NCBI GenBank assembly: GCA_002699585.1
Contig: PABP01000009.1
Location: 483,750 to 547,749 of the forward strand
Reading direction: 5' to 3'
DNA from: Anaerolineaceae bacterium
Lineage (GTDB): Bacteria; Chloroflexota; Anaerolineae; Aggregatilineales; Phototrophicaceae
DNA length: 64,000 nt
Part shown: in pieces, positions 18,394 through 27,767 of the stretch
How positions within the stretch are numbered: the first letter of the stretch is position 1
Layout of the letters: every line of letters starts with the position of its first letter
Made by a program: the position numbers and the translations under genes
Notes under the pieces: generated by a model
Told to the model about the DNA's origin: nothing
Seen by the model: only the letters and a program-made list of their open reading frames with translations
Database searches by the model: none

Positions 18394-21300
18394 TTAATCG
18401 CCTGCGAGCTGCTTCAGGTTGATATAAGGTTGCAAGAAGCGCCCTGTATGGCTTTCCGGTACCTGGGCGATGTCCTCCGGCGTGCCTGTTGCGATGACCA
18501 TGCCACCGCCATTACCGCCTTCGGGACCCATGTCGATGATGTGGTCGGCTACCTTGATGATGTCCAGGTTGTGTTCGATGACCACGACCGTGTTGCCATT
18601 ATCGACAAGTTGTTGCAGCACGTCAATCAGCTTCTTGACATCAACCGCGTGCAGGCCCGTACTTGGCTCATCCAATATATAAAGGGTTTGCCCGGTGGCT
18701 CGTTTGCTCAACTCCCGGCTGAGCTTGATGCGCTGGGCTTCGCCACCACTCAGCGTTGTCGCGGATTGACCAATGCGGATATAACCCAGACCAACCGCGG
18801 CCAGTGTTTCCAGCTTGCGCATAATCTTAGGCTGATTCTCGAAGAACGTCAGCGCTTCGTTGACGGTCATACTGAGTACATCGGCGATGCTCTTGCCGTG
18901 ATAATGAACTTGCAGCGTCTCGCGGTTGTAGCGCGTCCCATGACACACTTCGCAATCGACGTAGACATCAGGCAGGAACTGCATCTCAATACGGATCAGG
19001 CCCTGGCCGCCACAGTTTTCACAGCGTCCACCTTTGACATTGAAGCTAAAGCGCCCGGATGTATAACCGCGTATCTTGCTCTCCGGCAATTGTGCGAACA
19101 ACTTGCGAATGTCATCGAACATCTTGGTATACGTACCTGGGTTGCTGCGCGGTGTGCGTCCAATCGGGCTTTGGTCGATATTGATGACCTTGTCAATGTG
19201 TTCGATGCCTTCGATGGACATATGTTTGCCGGGGCGCTCGCGGCTGCCATTGATGACCTGAGCCATCTTGTTATACAGCGTATCGACCACCAGCGACGAT
19301 TTGCCACTGCCGCTGACGCCCGTGACGCAGGTCATCAGACCCAGCGGGAAGCTGACATCGACCTGCTTGAGGTTGTTTTCTTCCGCGCCGCATACCGTGA
19401 GCAACTGGCCATTGCCCTGGCGTCGCTCGGTGGGTGTATCAATTTTGAAGCGGCCTGATAGATAATCTCCGGTAGCGCTGCCGACGACTTCCATCACCTG
19501 CTCCGGCGTACCTTCTGCGACAACCTTGCCGCCCAGTTCGCCCGCGCCTGGCCCCAGGTCGATGAGCCAATCCGCATGGCGCATGGTATCTTCATCATGC
19601 TCCACGACCAGGACTGTATTGCCCAGGTCACGCAAGCCGACCAGCGTGTTAATCAGCCGCCCGTTATCGCGCTGATGCAGGCCAATTGAAGGTTCATCTA
19701 GCACATACAGCACGCCTGTCAGGCGGCTGCCGACCTGGGAAGCCAGACGGATGCGCTGGGCTTCGCCACCACTCAGCGACCCCGCTGAGCGCGACAGTGT
19801 CAGGTAGTTCAGGCCGACATCATTCAAGAAGCCAATACGGGCCTGGAGTTCGTTCAATATCTGGAAGGCGATCTGCTGGTCACGGTTGTTGAGTTCCGCT
19901 TCCAGGCCCTCATCACCGCGCAGGGACGCGATCCACTGCACCAGCTCGCTAATGGGGAACTCGGAAATCGTATGAATGGTCTGTCTGGCAATCGTCACCG
20001 CCAGGGCTTCCGGGCGCAGACGTTGCCCGCCACATGTCTTGCAGGGCACTTTGGTCATGAAGCCTTCGATGCGCTCGCGCATAGCGTCGCTGTCCGTTTG
20101 CTGGTGTCGGCGCTCCAGGTTCTTGACTACGCCCTCAAAGCGCGTTTGATACACGCGCACATTGCCGCGCTTGTTGATGTAGCGCACGTTGATCTTCTGT
20201 TTGCCGAGGCCATACATGAAGATGTCTCGTTGTTTCTGGGTTAGGTCGTTCCACGGCTTGTCCAACGGAATCTTGAATTCCTCAGATAGCGCCTGGAAGA
20301 CGTTCCATGTCCAGCTATTCTTTTCTTCGATATTCCAGCCGTTGGCATCAATGGCGCCATCACGGATGCTCTTGGTGCCATTGGGTACGATCATCGACGG
20401 ATCAACCTGCAAGCTAAATCCAAGCCCCTGGCAGTCTGGGCAAGCGCCGCGCGGCGTATTGAAACTGAACAGGCGCGGTTCTAAATCTGGGAAGCTGCCG
20501 TGTCCGTTAGGGCAGGCTAGATGCTCGCTATAGAGGATGTCTAGCGGGTTGTCGCTGTCGGTGACATCGTTTATCGTGATGCGACCATCGCCCAGTTCCA
20601 GCGCTGTTTCGATGCTGTCCGTCAGGCGTGTCTCGAAGGCCTGGGCTTCATCGGGGTCTTCGTTGCTGCGGATGACCAGACGGTCAACCACGGCTTCAAT
20701 ATTGTGGATGACATAGCGATCCAGCTCGATATTTTCTTCTAACTCTCGGACTTCGCCATTAACCCGCGCCCGCACAAAACCCGATTTTTGCAATTCTTCA
20801 AGGACTTTGGTGTGGTTGCCCTTCTTGTTGGAAATCACCGGGGCCAATATCTGCACCCGGCGGCCTTCTTCCATCGACATGACCGCATCGACGATCTGCT
20901 GGGCGCTCTGGGCTTCCAGTTCGATGCCGCAGGTCGGGCAGTGGGGTACACCAATACGCGCATACAGCAGACGCAGATAGTCATAGACTTCTGTGACGGT
21001 GCCGACTGTTGAGCGCGGGTTGCTGCTGACGCTCTTCTGGTCGATGGAGACTGCTGGACTGAGGCCTTCGATCTGGTCCACATCCGGTTTTTCCATCAAA
21101 CCCAGGAACTGCCGTGCGTAGGCGCTCAGGCTCTCGACATAACGTCGCTGGCCTTCCGCAAAGATGGTATCGAACGCCAGCGAGGACTTACCCGAACCGG
21201 ATAAGCCTGTGATGACGACCAACTGGTCGCGCGGGATATCGACATCGATATTCTTTAAATTGTGCTCGCGTGCACCTTTGATGCTGATTTTATCGGGCAT
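18394..21300 (-). CDS. uvrA: Excinuclease ABC subunit A
   Basis: A 968-residue DNA-damage sensor of nucleotide excision repair. It has two ABC ATPase modules: Walker [12 protein letters not shown] at residues 32-42 and [10 protein letters not shown] near 655, and signatures [13 protein letters not shown] and [13 protein letters not shown]. Zn-finger Cys clusters are seen in CPTC (about 99), CPDCQGLG and CENCGGQG...CEVCHGTRY. Length and domain order are normal. No uvrB or uvrC nearby. Its promoter carries an inverted repeat at the transcription start. Confidence 0.98.
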   Translation of the reverse strand: MPDKISIKGAREHNLKNIDVDIPRDQLVVITGLSGSGKSSLAFDTIFAEGQRRYVESLSAYARQFLGLMEKPDVDQIEGLSPAVSIDQKSVSSNPRSTVGTVTEVYDYLRLLYARIGVPHCPTCGIELEAQSAQQIVDAVMSMEEGRRVQILAPVISNKKGNHTKVLEELQKSGFVRARVNGEVRELEENIELDRYVIHNIEAVVDRLVIRSNEDPDEAQAFETRLTDSIETALELGDGRITINDVTDSDNPLDILYSEHLACPNGHGSFPDLEPRLFSFNTPRGACPDCQGLGFSLQVDPSMIVPNGTKSIRDGAIDANGWNIEEKNSWTWNVFQALSEEFKIPLDKPWNDLTQKQRDIFMYGLGKQKINVRYINKRGNVRVYQTRFEGVVKNLERRHQQTDSDAMRERIEGFMTKVPCKTCGGQRLRPEALAVTIARQTIHTISEFPISELVQWIASLRGDEGLEAELNNRDQQIAFQILNELQARIGFLNDVGLNYLTLSRSAGSLSGGEAQRIRLASQVGSRLTGVLYVLDEPSIGLHQRDNGRLINTLVGLRDLGNTVLVVEHDEDTMRHADWLIDLGPGAGELGGKVVAEGTPEQVMEVVGSATGDYLSGRFKIDTPTERRQGNGQLLTVCGAEENNLKQVDVSFPLGLMTCVTGVSGSGKSSLVVDTLYNKMAQVINGSRERPGKHMSIEGIEHIDKVINIDQSPIGRTPRSNPGTYTKMFDDIRKLFAQLPESKIRGYTSGRFSFNVKGGRCENCGGQGLIRIEMQFLPDVYVDCEVCHGTRYNRETLQVHYHGKSIADVLSMTVNEALTFFENQPKIMRKLETLAAVGLGYIRIGQSATTLSGGEAQRIKLSRELSKRATGQTLYILDEPSTGLHAVDVKKLIDVLQQLVDNGNTVVVIEHNLDIIKVADHIIDMGPEGGNGGGMVIATGTPEDIAQVPESHTGRFLQPYINLKQLAGD

Positions 21301-21325
21301 TAGGGGAGGTCCCGTGTCAAATTAT

Positions 21326-21381
21326 ACAGATGGAGTTGTGACTCATCTGTTCTATTATAGCCATCCATTTTTAACTGGCAA
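21326..21381 (-). promoter_or_regulatory. uvrA promoter with inverted-repeat operator candidate
   Basis: On the minus strand, TTGCCA (21376-21381) and TATAAT (21354-21359) with a 16-base spacer form a good sigma-70-like promoter. Directly over the expected start lies ACAGATG (21326-21332), 11 bases, then CATCTGT (21344-21350), a perfect 7-bp inverted repeat. Confidence 0.55.
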
Positions 21382-21554
21382 TGGTCTCGACTAAAACCTG
21401 CATAAGAAGTGTATAAGGATTGTGCTTCTAGATGTCTTTGGAAGAATATTTTCATTTTCATTGCATCCGTTGTTCATCTGTATCTCATGATACTTAGCAT
21501 AATCAATAGTTAGGACTCAAAAATATTATCTATCGAAAGCAAATGTAGAGCAAG

Positions 21555-22031
21555 ATGACTGAAAGGCATGTCCCAACCTCAGATGAAATCGCCGAGATGG
21601 CTGTTAGAATTTTCCCGCTTATGGGTCGCCTGATGGAAGCGCGCATGCGTGTAACCGAACGTGGCTTTGGGATGTCTCCAGTTCACTTCCATGTGCTCAA
21701 CATGATTGACCATCAGCCACACACGCTGAACGAGATTGCTGATAGGCAAAAGATCTCCTCGGCGTCGCTCTCGCGCTCGGTGACTGTCATGGAAGAGCGT
21801 GGATGGGTTAACCGGGATCGCTCAACCGAAGATCGACGTGTGGTCTATATCAGTATCACGCCCAGTGGGCATAAGATTTTGCGTGACATTGAAGATCGCT
21901 CGCGAGATTATCTCGTGTCGTCATTCGAGGGACTATCTGATGATGAGCGTACAGAGTTGATGCGTGGCCTTGATATCTTAATTGGCGCGTTCTCAGATTC
22001 GCTAACTCGGCTGCCATCTGACGAAGACTAA
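21555..22031 (+). CDS. MarR-family transcriptional regulator
   Basis: 158 residues with the winged-helix core: LNMIDHQPHTLNEIADRQKISSASLSRSVTVMEERGWVNR around residues 50-90, followed by the wing DRSTEDRRVVYISITPSGHKIL with the conserved Asp-Arg pair. Terminal helices for dimerisation flank it. It lies 100 bases ahead of an ABC drug exporter on the same strand, so it probably controls that transporter, though an effector cannot be named. A palindrome (CCACTG...CAGTGG at 22062-22079) in between could be its target. Confidence 0.9.
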   Translation: MTERHVPTSDEIAEMAVRIFPLMGRLMEARMRVTERGFGMSPVHFHVLNMIDHQPHTLNEIADRQKISSASLSRSVTVMEERGWVNRDRSTEDRRVVYISITPSGHKILRDIEDRSRDYLVSSFEGLSDDERTELMRGLDILIGAFSDSLTRLPSDED

Positions 22032-22091
22032 TTCTCAAATAGACTGATTTTTCTTCCAAAACCACTGTTTGGCCAGTGGGTCAACTTAAAT

Positions 22092-22120
22092 TTGTCATGT
22101 TCCGTCTGTCGTAGTGATAT
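22092..22120 (+). promoter_or_regulatory. Candidate promoter of the ABC efflux genes
   Basis: TTGTCA (22092-22097) and TGATAT (22115-22120) are separated by 17 bases, 12 bases before the ATG. The palindrome CCACTG/CAGTGG (22062-22079) lies just upstream. Confidence 0.4.
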
Positions 22121-22131
22121 GAGAGGGTGTT

Positions 22132-23106
22132 ATGAAAAATCGAGAAATCGTTGCAGAGAATTTGGTCAAGCAGTTCACAGATTTTACAGCTGTGGATGAT
22201 GTCTCATTCAGAGTTGAGTCCGGTGAGGTGTTTGGCTTCCTTGGGCCGAATGGTGCGGGTAAGAGCACAACGGTCAAAATGTTGACGACATTGCAACTGC
22301 CAACCAGCGGCGATGCGACTGTGGGTGGTTATGACATCATCAAAGAAGCCGGGAAAGTCCGCCGGATTGCCGGAGTAGCCCTCCAGGAAATCGGCCTTGA
22401 TCCGCTGATGAAATCTATGGAACTGCTGACGATTCAGGCCCAGTTGTATGGCATGTCCCGTAGTGATGCCCGCAAAAGGGCAGAGAACCTGTTACAGCTT
22501 GTCAAACTCGACGATGTTACGGATCGCCCAGTGGGTAAGTATAGTGGCGGCATGCGTCGTCGGCTCGATCTGGCGCTGGCGCTGGCACATCAACCGGAAA
22601 TTTTGTTTCTTGATGAACCCACGACGGGGTTGGACCCCGCTAGCCGCCGCGATGTCTGGACGGAAGTGCGCCGCCTCAATCGTGAGCAGGGCATGACCAT
22701 CTTCCTGACGACCCAATACCTCGAAGAAGCCGATGAGCTAGCGGATCGTATTGCCATCATCAATCGCGGCAAGATCGCTGCCGAAGGCACGCCGGAAGAA
22801 CTCAAGGCGTCGCTGGGTGGGGAATCCATCAACGTGACGTTTGCCAGTACGTCACAATTGGAGCAGGCCGAAAATTATCTGGGTGATATGGCCGATACCA
22901 TGCAGCGTGATCGCAATACGCTGCGTTTGTACCTGCCGAAAGCGGCAGCCGCTATTCCCGCTGTCGTCAATCGCCTGCAAAGCAACAACATTGACCCCGA
23001 ATCACTGACGTTGACCCAGCCATCGCTAGATGACGTTTTCTTGAAAGTCACAGGTCAGGCCTTTGATGCCGAGGGCACAGCGCCAGCAGAAGCTGAAGTC
23101 GCTTAA
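22132..23106 (+). CDS. ABC transporter ATP-binding protein (DrrA-like)
   Basis: 324 residues. Walker A GPNGAGKSTTVK at 38-49, signature YSGGMRRRLDLA near 139-150, Walker B LFLDEPTTGLDP, and the switch His replaced by Gln in FLTTQYLEEADELADR, as is usual in the DrrA daunorubicin-exporter subgroup. The C-terminal 90 residues form the DrrA accessory domain (SLTLQPSLDDVFLKVTG-like; here SLTLTQPSLDDVFLKVTG). It energises the permease encoded 36 bases downstream. Likely exports a drug or lipid. Confidence 0.94.
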   Translation: MKNREIVAENLVKQFTDFTAVDDVSFRVESGEVFGFLGPNGAGKSTTVKMLTTLQLPTSGDATVGGYDIIKEAGKVRRIAGVALQEIGLDPLMKSMELLTIQAQLYGMSRSDARKRAENLLQLVKLDDVTDRPVGKYSGGMRRRLDLALALAHQPEILFLDEPTTGLDPASRRDVWTEVRRLNREQGMTIFLTTQYLEEADELADRIAIINRGKIAAEGTPEELKASLGGESINVTFASTSQLEQAENYLGDMADTMQRDRNTLRLYLPKAAAAIPAVVNRLQSNNIDPESLTLTQPSLDDVFLKVTGQAFDAEGTAPAEAEVA

Positions 23107-23142
23107 TTGATCGCACAATACACGGATTAAGGAGAAAATAAC

Positions 23143-23973
23143 ATGGATACACTTGCAGGCATTGGGAACGTATCGGTCCGTCGTGAGCGCGTCCGCGAGA
23201 CACGTATGCCACTCTGGCAACAGATCACTATGCTCGCTTGGCGCAGCCTGGTCGTGACATTACGCACCCCGGCAGTTGTGATTCCATCGCTGATTATCAG
23301 TGTCTTTTTCCTGCTGGTCTATGAGGCGACACTGGGTGATGCGGCTAACTTCTTCCTGTCTGGGCAGAGCTACCTGGGCTTTATTCTACCGCTGTCGATT
23401 GTTAGCGCCGCACTCAGTGGCGCAGGTACAGCTGGGCAGGCAATTGTTCGCGACATCGAAAATGGCTACTTTGACAAGCTCTTGCTGACACCTGTCAGCC
23501 GGGGGGCAGTGCTGCTTGGCCCGATGATTGCCGGTGCCATCGTACTGGTTTTGCAGACTGGTCTGGTAACGATAGTTGGTCTTTTCATGGGCCTGGACCC
23601 AGCTACGGGCATCGTTGGCCTACTGACTATGCTGTTGTTCGCACTGCTGCTGGGGATCGCGTTTGCTGGCTTTACGGTTGGCATTGCCCTCCGCTCTGGC
23701 AATGCTGCCGCGACGCAGGGTGCTAGCTTCTTGTTCTTCCCCCTTAGCTTCTTGACAGCGACTTTCGTACCTGTCGATCTGCTCAGTGGGTGGATCAAAA
23801 CAGCCGCTGTCTACAATCCTATCACCTATATTCTGGAAGCTATGCGTACCCTGCTAAACACGGGTTGGGACGCGGAAATCATGGCACGCGGTTTTGCCTC
23901 TATCCTGTTGATGGCGGCTATCACCTATACGTTTGCTATCTTCAGTCTCCGGGCACGTGTTCGCCGCAAGTAG
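23143..23973 (+). CDS. ABC-2 type permease (DrrB-like)
   Basis: 276 residues with about six membrane helices after a 35-residue cytosolic N-terminus. The ABC-2 pattern includes YLGFILPLSIVSAALSGAG, DIENGYFDKLLLTPVSRGAV (the cytosolic coupling loop) and FPLSFLTATFVPVDLLSGW. It pairs with the ATPase upstream; RBS AAGGAG precedes the ATG. The unit ends in a strong hairpin at 24004-24031. Confidence 0.93.
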   Translation: MDTLAGIGNVSVRRERVRETRMPLWQQITMLAWRSLVVTLRTPAVVIPSLIISVFFLLVYEATLGDAANFFLSGQSYLGFILPLSIVSAALSGAGTAGQAIVRDIENGYFDKLLLTPVSRGAVLLGPMIAGAIVLVLQTGLVTIVGLFMGLDPATGIVGLLTMLLFALLLGIAFAGFTVGIALRSGNAAATQGASFLFFPLSFLTATFVPVDLLSGWIKTAAVYNPITYILEAMRTLLNTGWDAEIMARGFASILLMAAITYTFAIFSLRARVRRK

Positions 23974-24003
23974 AAACATACAGCGCCATAGCATATCAAC
24001 GAA

Positions 24004-24031
24004 AAACGGGACACCATAAGGCGTCCCGTTT
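24004..24031. terminator. Bidirectional terminator
   Basis: AAACGGGACACC (24004-24015) pairs with GGCGTCCCGTTT (24020-24031), one mismatch, loop ATAA. It serves the ABC permease gene on the plus strand and the DUF3048 gene on the minus strand. Confidence 0.8.
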
Positions 24032-24053
24032 ATGTTTCCTAGGCAATCACTAT

Positions 24054-25448
24054 TTAGTCGTGTGACGGCAGGTCAATCGGCGTGGGTGAGGGCGTCTGTG
24101 CCATGATAGTGGCTGTCGCGACCATATCCGCTTGCTGTTCGCTGATGGTCACATCGCCAAAGCCGCGCACGACTTCAATCCAGGTGCGGCCCGGTTTCAG
24201 CATGATCGGGATGTTGTTGCCATACAGCAGTTGCAGGGCTGTACCCGGTTCGCGGTTCTCGCGTCGCCAGAAGCCTTGCCAGAATTCACCATCGCGGGCG
24301 ACATAAGCATAGTTCTGGTCCCAGAGTTGGATTTCCAGCGATTCGTAGCTGGCCCCTGGCGGGAACAGGTCAGGCCGCCGTTCATGCGGTACGACGATGA
24401 CGACCACGTTATCAACCCATAGTTGTTCGCCGGTGGCGGCATCCAGATGCGGCACGCTGTCTGTATAGCGCAGGTAACGACCTGTTGCCTCGTCATACTG
24501 CCAACGTGCATCGGTCTGGCCATACCAGTTGATGAAGATGTCCTCGGCGGGGCTACCATCTGGGTTGGGTGTGTCGCTGAAGGCGAAGCCGCGTGCTTGC
24601 CAGCCTGTATTCGCACCCTGACGGGTAGCGGTTTCCCACATTTTGTCCGTATCGCCGAACAGCGTGTGCTCAAACGGGTAGCCTTTTTCACGCAGGGATT
24701 CATCGCGGCAGAAACCCGTGTCTTCGCAGCCGTGTCCAATCGACGGTGACAGCAGTTGATAATCGAAGAAGCCTTCGCCCAGGAATAATTGCTGGATCGG
24801 TTCACTGGTGCCGGAATAAGCCAGCAGCGCCCGGTACATGGTCGATAGCTCCATGTCCATCAGGCGGCCACTACGGATCGATCCCACTCGGCCCGGTGAC
24901 TGTGACCGGAAAATGGCCGCGAAGCGGGTGACGCCACCCTCAGCTTCATATTCATAGACAATATCGGCGCTGTTGATGCCATACTGTGGGCGCACAATCG
25001 GCGGATAGTTGCTGATCTTGACGATCATGTTACGCCGTGATTGGGCCGCTTCATCCGGGTAGGGCAGGCCCGTCAGTGGGTTGACGCCTTCCGGGTACGA
25101 ATACGGACCCACAGGGGTCGGCGTGGGCGATGGCGTGTCCGTTGGTGTTGGTGTAATAGTCGGCGTATTGGATGCTGTTTCGGTAGCTGTTGGCGTCAGC
25201 GTCGCGCTGGGGACCAATGTCGGTGTATTGGTTGGCCCTTCCGGCGTATTGGTCGCGAATAGTCCGCCGCCACTGCTGCTTTGAGTAGGGGCAGCTGTTG
25301 CGTCGCCAGGTGCGCCGCTGGTCGGTTGTGCCGTGCTGGATGAAGGTGTGTTGGTGATGAACTGACCATTAACAGGCTGGGTATCTACTTGCGCCAGCCC
25401 GACCAGCATAAAAAGGACAAGCGCGAGTGTTAAGACGAAGTTGCGCAT
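24054..25448 (-). CDS. Secreted DUF3048 (YerB-like) protein
   Basis: 464 residues. An uncleaved or cleaved N-terminal signal helix (residues 5-20) without a lipobox Cys, then a long Thr/Pro/Ser-rich linker (about 30-112) rich in TPT repeats that probably spans the envelope. From about residue 122 the DUF3048 domain begins with NPLTGLPYPDEAAQSRRNM, then YGINSADIVYEYEAEGGVTRFAAIF and VGSIRSGRLMDMEL. The Bacillus homologue YerB is a lipoprotein of unknown function. Monocistronic. Confidence 0.88.
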   Translation of the reverse strand: MRNFVLTLALVLFMLVGLAQVDTQPVNGQFITNTPSSSTAQPTSGAPGDATAAPTQSSSGGGLFATNTPEGPTNTPTLVPSATLTPTATETASNTPTITPTPTDTPSPTPTPVGPYSYPEGVNPLTGLPYPDEAAQSRRNMIVKISNYPPIVRPQYGINSADIVYEYEAEGGVTRFAAIFRSQSPGRVGSIRSGRLMDMELSTMYRALLAYSGTSEPIQQLFLGEGFFDYQLLSPSIGHGCEDTGFCRDESLREKGYPFEHTLFGDTDKMWETATRQGANTGWQARGFAFSDTPNPDGSPAEDIFINWYGQTDARWQYDEATGRYLRYTDSVPHLDAATGEQLWVDNVVVIVVPHERRPDLFPPGASYESLEIQLWDQNYAYVARDGEFWQGFWRRENREPGTALQLLYGNNIPIMLKPGRTWIEVVRGFGDVTISEQQADMVATATIMAQTPSPTPIDLPSHD

Positions 25449-25674
25449 AGGCTCCTCATGAGTTAAAGCTCATTTCAATAATCCGCGTCACTGGAAGATG
25501 CGGACGATAGGTTGTGTTTGTACACGTATGGTTTGGTGCGTGCCGAGGCGTAGTATAGGGGCCTGTTCATGGATTGCACAGGGCGTTCCCATAGGACAAA
25601 GGTATAATATAGGGTAGTCGTAGGCATTTTTGCCGAATGTATTACTGGAAATAACCTTAGAGGGAGTATTTACA

Positions 25675-26538
25675 GTGGCAAAGCGATTGCTACTTTCTTT
25701 TGCACATCCTGATGATGAGAGCTTCGGTATGGGTGGGACCATCGCCCGTTATGTAAATGAAGGCGTGGATGTCTCGTTAATCTGTGCGACTGATGGCGAT
25801 GTCGGTACCATTCCTGAAGACATGCAGGGACAGTACGATACCATCCGTGAATTGCGACTGGCCGAGCTTGAATGCGCATCCCAAAAACTGGGCTTTAGCC
25901 ATGTCGCTACCTTTGGTTACCGTGACAGCGGCATGATGGGCAGCGAGAGCAATGAAGACCCCAAGTGCTTGTGGTATACCTGGCAACACGACCCCGACCA
26001 CGTCGTCAAGCAGGTGGTCGATGTCATCCGTGAGCTAAAGCCGCAGGTCGTCGTGACGTTCAACCAATATGGTGGCTATGGCCATCCCGATCATATCGCC
26101 ATTCAGCAGGCGACCGAAAAAGCCTTTGATCTAGCGGGCGACCCCAGCTACACCGCCAGCGATAAGCCGCCGTACCAGCCGCAAAAACTTTACTATACAG
26201 GCATGCCTGAAATGGCTTTGCGTGTGATGCTCTTTTTCATGCGGTTGCGCGGCAAAGACCCGCGTCGTATGGGCGTCAATAAAGACATCGACTTCCAGGC
26301 GGTGGTCGATAACGTGGAACCCATTCATGCCCGTATCGATGTCAGCAAGTACATGGATACCTGGGAAGAGGCCAATGCTTGTCATCGCAGCCAGGGTGGT
26401 GGCCTCAACTCACGCTTCCCGCGTTGGTTGCAGAAATTGTTCACCAGCAAGCAGGGCTACACGCGTGTCCGTCCTTCCCCGAACGGGTCCAGTTCAATTG
26501 AGCAGGACTTGTTCCTCGGCGCTAAAGTAGATGACTGA
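25675..26538 (+). CDS. PIG-L family deacetylase
   Basis: 287 residues from a GTG at 25675, chosen because AGAGGGAG lies just upstream and the PIG-L core begins at once. Metal-binding AHPDDESFGMGG has His11 and Asp14; the third ligand lies in GYGHPDHIAI (His137, His140). The family removes acetyl groups from GlcNAc conjugates (MshB, BshB, GlcNAc-PI). The substrate here is unknown; no other thiol-biosynthesis gene is in the window. Followed after 11 bases by a small membrane protein gene. Confidence 0.9.
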   Translation: MAKRLLLSFAHPDDESFGMGGTIARYVNEGVDVSLICATDGDVGTIPEDMQGQYDTIRELRLAELECASQKLGFSHVATFGYRDSGMMGSESNEDPKCLWYTWQHDPDHVVKQVVDVIRELKPQVVVTFNQYGGYGHPDHIAIQQATEKAFDLAGDPSYTASDKPPYQPQKLYYTGMPEMALRVMLFFMRLRGKDPRRMGVNKDIDFQAVVDNVEPIHARIDVSKYMDTWEEANACHRSQGGGLNSRFPRWLQKLFTSKQGYTRVRPSPNGSSSIEQDLFLGAKVDD

Positions 26539-26549
26539 GCCGTACCCGC

Positions 26550-26945
26550 ATGGCACACAAACGCCCCGCCGAGCAAATTGATCGCCTGTTAGATGCAGTT
26601 GAGCATATTCGTGCGGGGCAGCAGCATTTAGCTCGCCCCTTGTTGCAGCAGCTCATCCGCGAAGATAGCGATTTTGAGGATGCCTGGTTGTGGATGAGCG
26701 TTGCTGTCGATGAGGTCGATCAGACTGTTGTCTGTCTGGATAACGTCCTGCGCATCAATCCCAAAAATGACCATGCAGCCCTGGCATTGGCCCGCTTACA
26801 AGCCGAAGACATGGTCGATGAAAAACAGCGGCGACGTTTGCGTTCGCTGCGCGATGGGTTTCTGATGCTGTTCTGGTTACTGGCCGGGGGTATTTTACTG
26901 TCGCTGTTTCTGTGGTTTATGGTCGGCATGCAAGCGCTCGCTTAA
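26550..26945 (+). CDS. Small TPR-like protein with C-terminal membrane anchor
   Basis: 131 residues. The N-terminal 95 form helical repeats (LLDAVEHIRAGQQHLARPLL, FEDAWLWMSVAVDEVDQTVVCL, NPKNDHAALALARLQ) resembling a TPR pair. Residues about 107-128 (LMLFWLLAGGILLSLFLWFM) are a single membrane helix, so the repeats likely face the cytosol as in tail-anchored proteins. It probably shares a transcript with the deacetylase. Function unknown. Its last 4 bases overlap the convergent PstS-like gene. Confidence 0.75.
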   Translation: MAHKRPAEQIDRLLDAVEHIRAGQQHLARPLLQQLIREDSDFEDAWLWMSVAVDEVDQTVVCLDNVLRINPKNDHAALALARLQAEDMVDEKQRRRLRSLRDGFLMLFWLLAGGILLSLFLWFMVGMQALA

Positions 26946-27757
26946 TCAATCAGCGGAATGTACTTCTGGCTGACAGTTGCCTGACCATCTTCGCTCTGGA
27001 CCCAACTGACGAATGCCGCCAAGGGTGCTGAGGGTTCCTCTGGCCCGACGATGAAGATCGTAGACCGCAGCGGGTAGACCTGATCACCGATGGTTTGCGT
27101 TGTGGGCATGATGCCATCTATGGATAGTACCTTGATGCTGCTGTCAAGTTGACTGAGGGGTGCGTAGGCAATGCCGTTGATGTCCTGGACGACGCGTTGA
27201 ATAGAGGCTTCGGTCGAAGGTACGATTTGTGCATTCGGGCTGGTCACGCGCTGGCCCATCACCAATCGGTCGAACTCCTCGCGAATAGCCGCGCCTGTTT
27301 CTCGACTGTACAGTGTGATCGGGTTTGCCGTACCGCCGACATCCACCCAGTTCATGATGAATCCCTGATAAATCTGCCGGAACTGTGATGTGGTCAGGTT
27401 GTCGATACTGTTCTGGGGATGCACAACCGCCACAATGCCATCCAACGCCAATGGGGCTGACCATAAATTGGGGTCATTAGGCCGATGGTGACTGACAAAG
27501 TAAACGGCGTCATCTTGGGATGTGCGTGCCACCAACTGGCTGTAAGGCGCGCTGTCGAACACAAACGTTGTATCGGGGCTGCTGTCAGCATAATGACTTA
27601 ACAGATCTTGTACCAGATCAGACGTATTAGGCGTGGCAAAGAGCAGTTGCACCGTCGCCGTAGATGCCACGGGGGTTGCTGTTTGCATCTTAGGACTGCA
27701 TGCGGCCAACGCAACGATGGCTGCTGTAGCAAGGGCAAGGCGCGTCTGCTTAAACAT
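26942..27757 (-). CDS. PstS-like substrate-binding lipoprotein
   Basis: 271 residues. The signal MFKQTRLALATAAIVALAAC ends in a lipobox with Cys20. The mature part resembles phosphate-type (PBP-like) binding domains: SHHRPNDPNLWSAPLALDGI, then IVAVVHPQNSIDNLTTSQFRQIYQG and ITLYSRETGAAIREEFDRLV. No pstC/A/B genes adjoin it, so it may be a stand-alone sensor or orphan binding protein. It begins 10 bases after tgt on the same strand. Confidence 0.83.
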   Translation of the reverse strand: MFKQTRLALATAAIVALAACSPKMQTATPVASTATVQLLFATPNTSDLVQDLLSHYADSSPDTTFVFDSAPYSQLVARTSQDDAVYFVSHHRPNDPNLWSAPLALDGIVAVVHPQNSIDNLTTSQFRQIYQGFIMNWVDVGGTANPITLYSRETGAAIREEFDRLVMGQRVTSPNAQIVPSTEASIQRVVQDINGIAYAPLSQLDSSIKVLSIDGIMPTTQTIGDQVYPLRSTIFIVGPEEPSAPLAAFVSWVQSEDGQATVSQKYIPLID

Positions 27758-27767
27758 ATCTATAGGA

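Noticed and set aside
18319-19458. 379-codon open frame on the plus strand opposite uvrA
   Set aside because: It is the shadow of uvrA, whose motifs are unmistakable. It would also overlap the end of the sulfotransferase gene.
25081-25360. Short repeats that look like a tandem-repeat array
   Set aside because: They encode the Thr/Pro-rich linker of the DUF3048 protein and are irregular in length, so they are not CRISPR or a VNTR.
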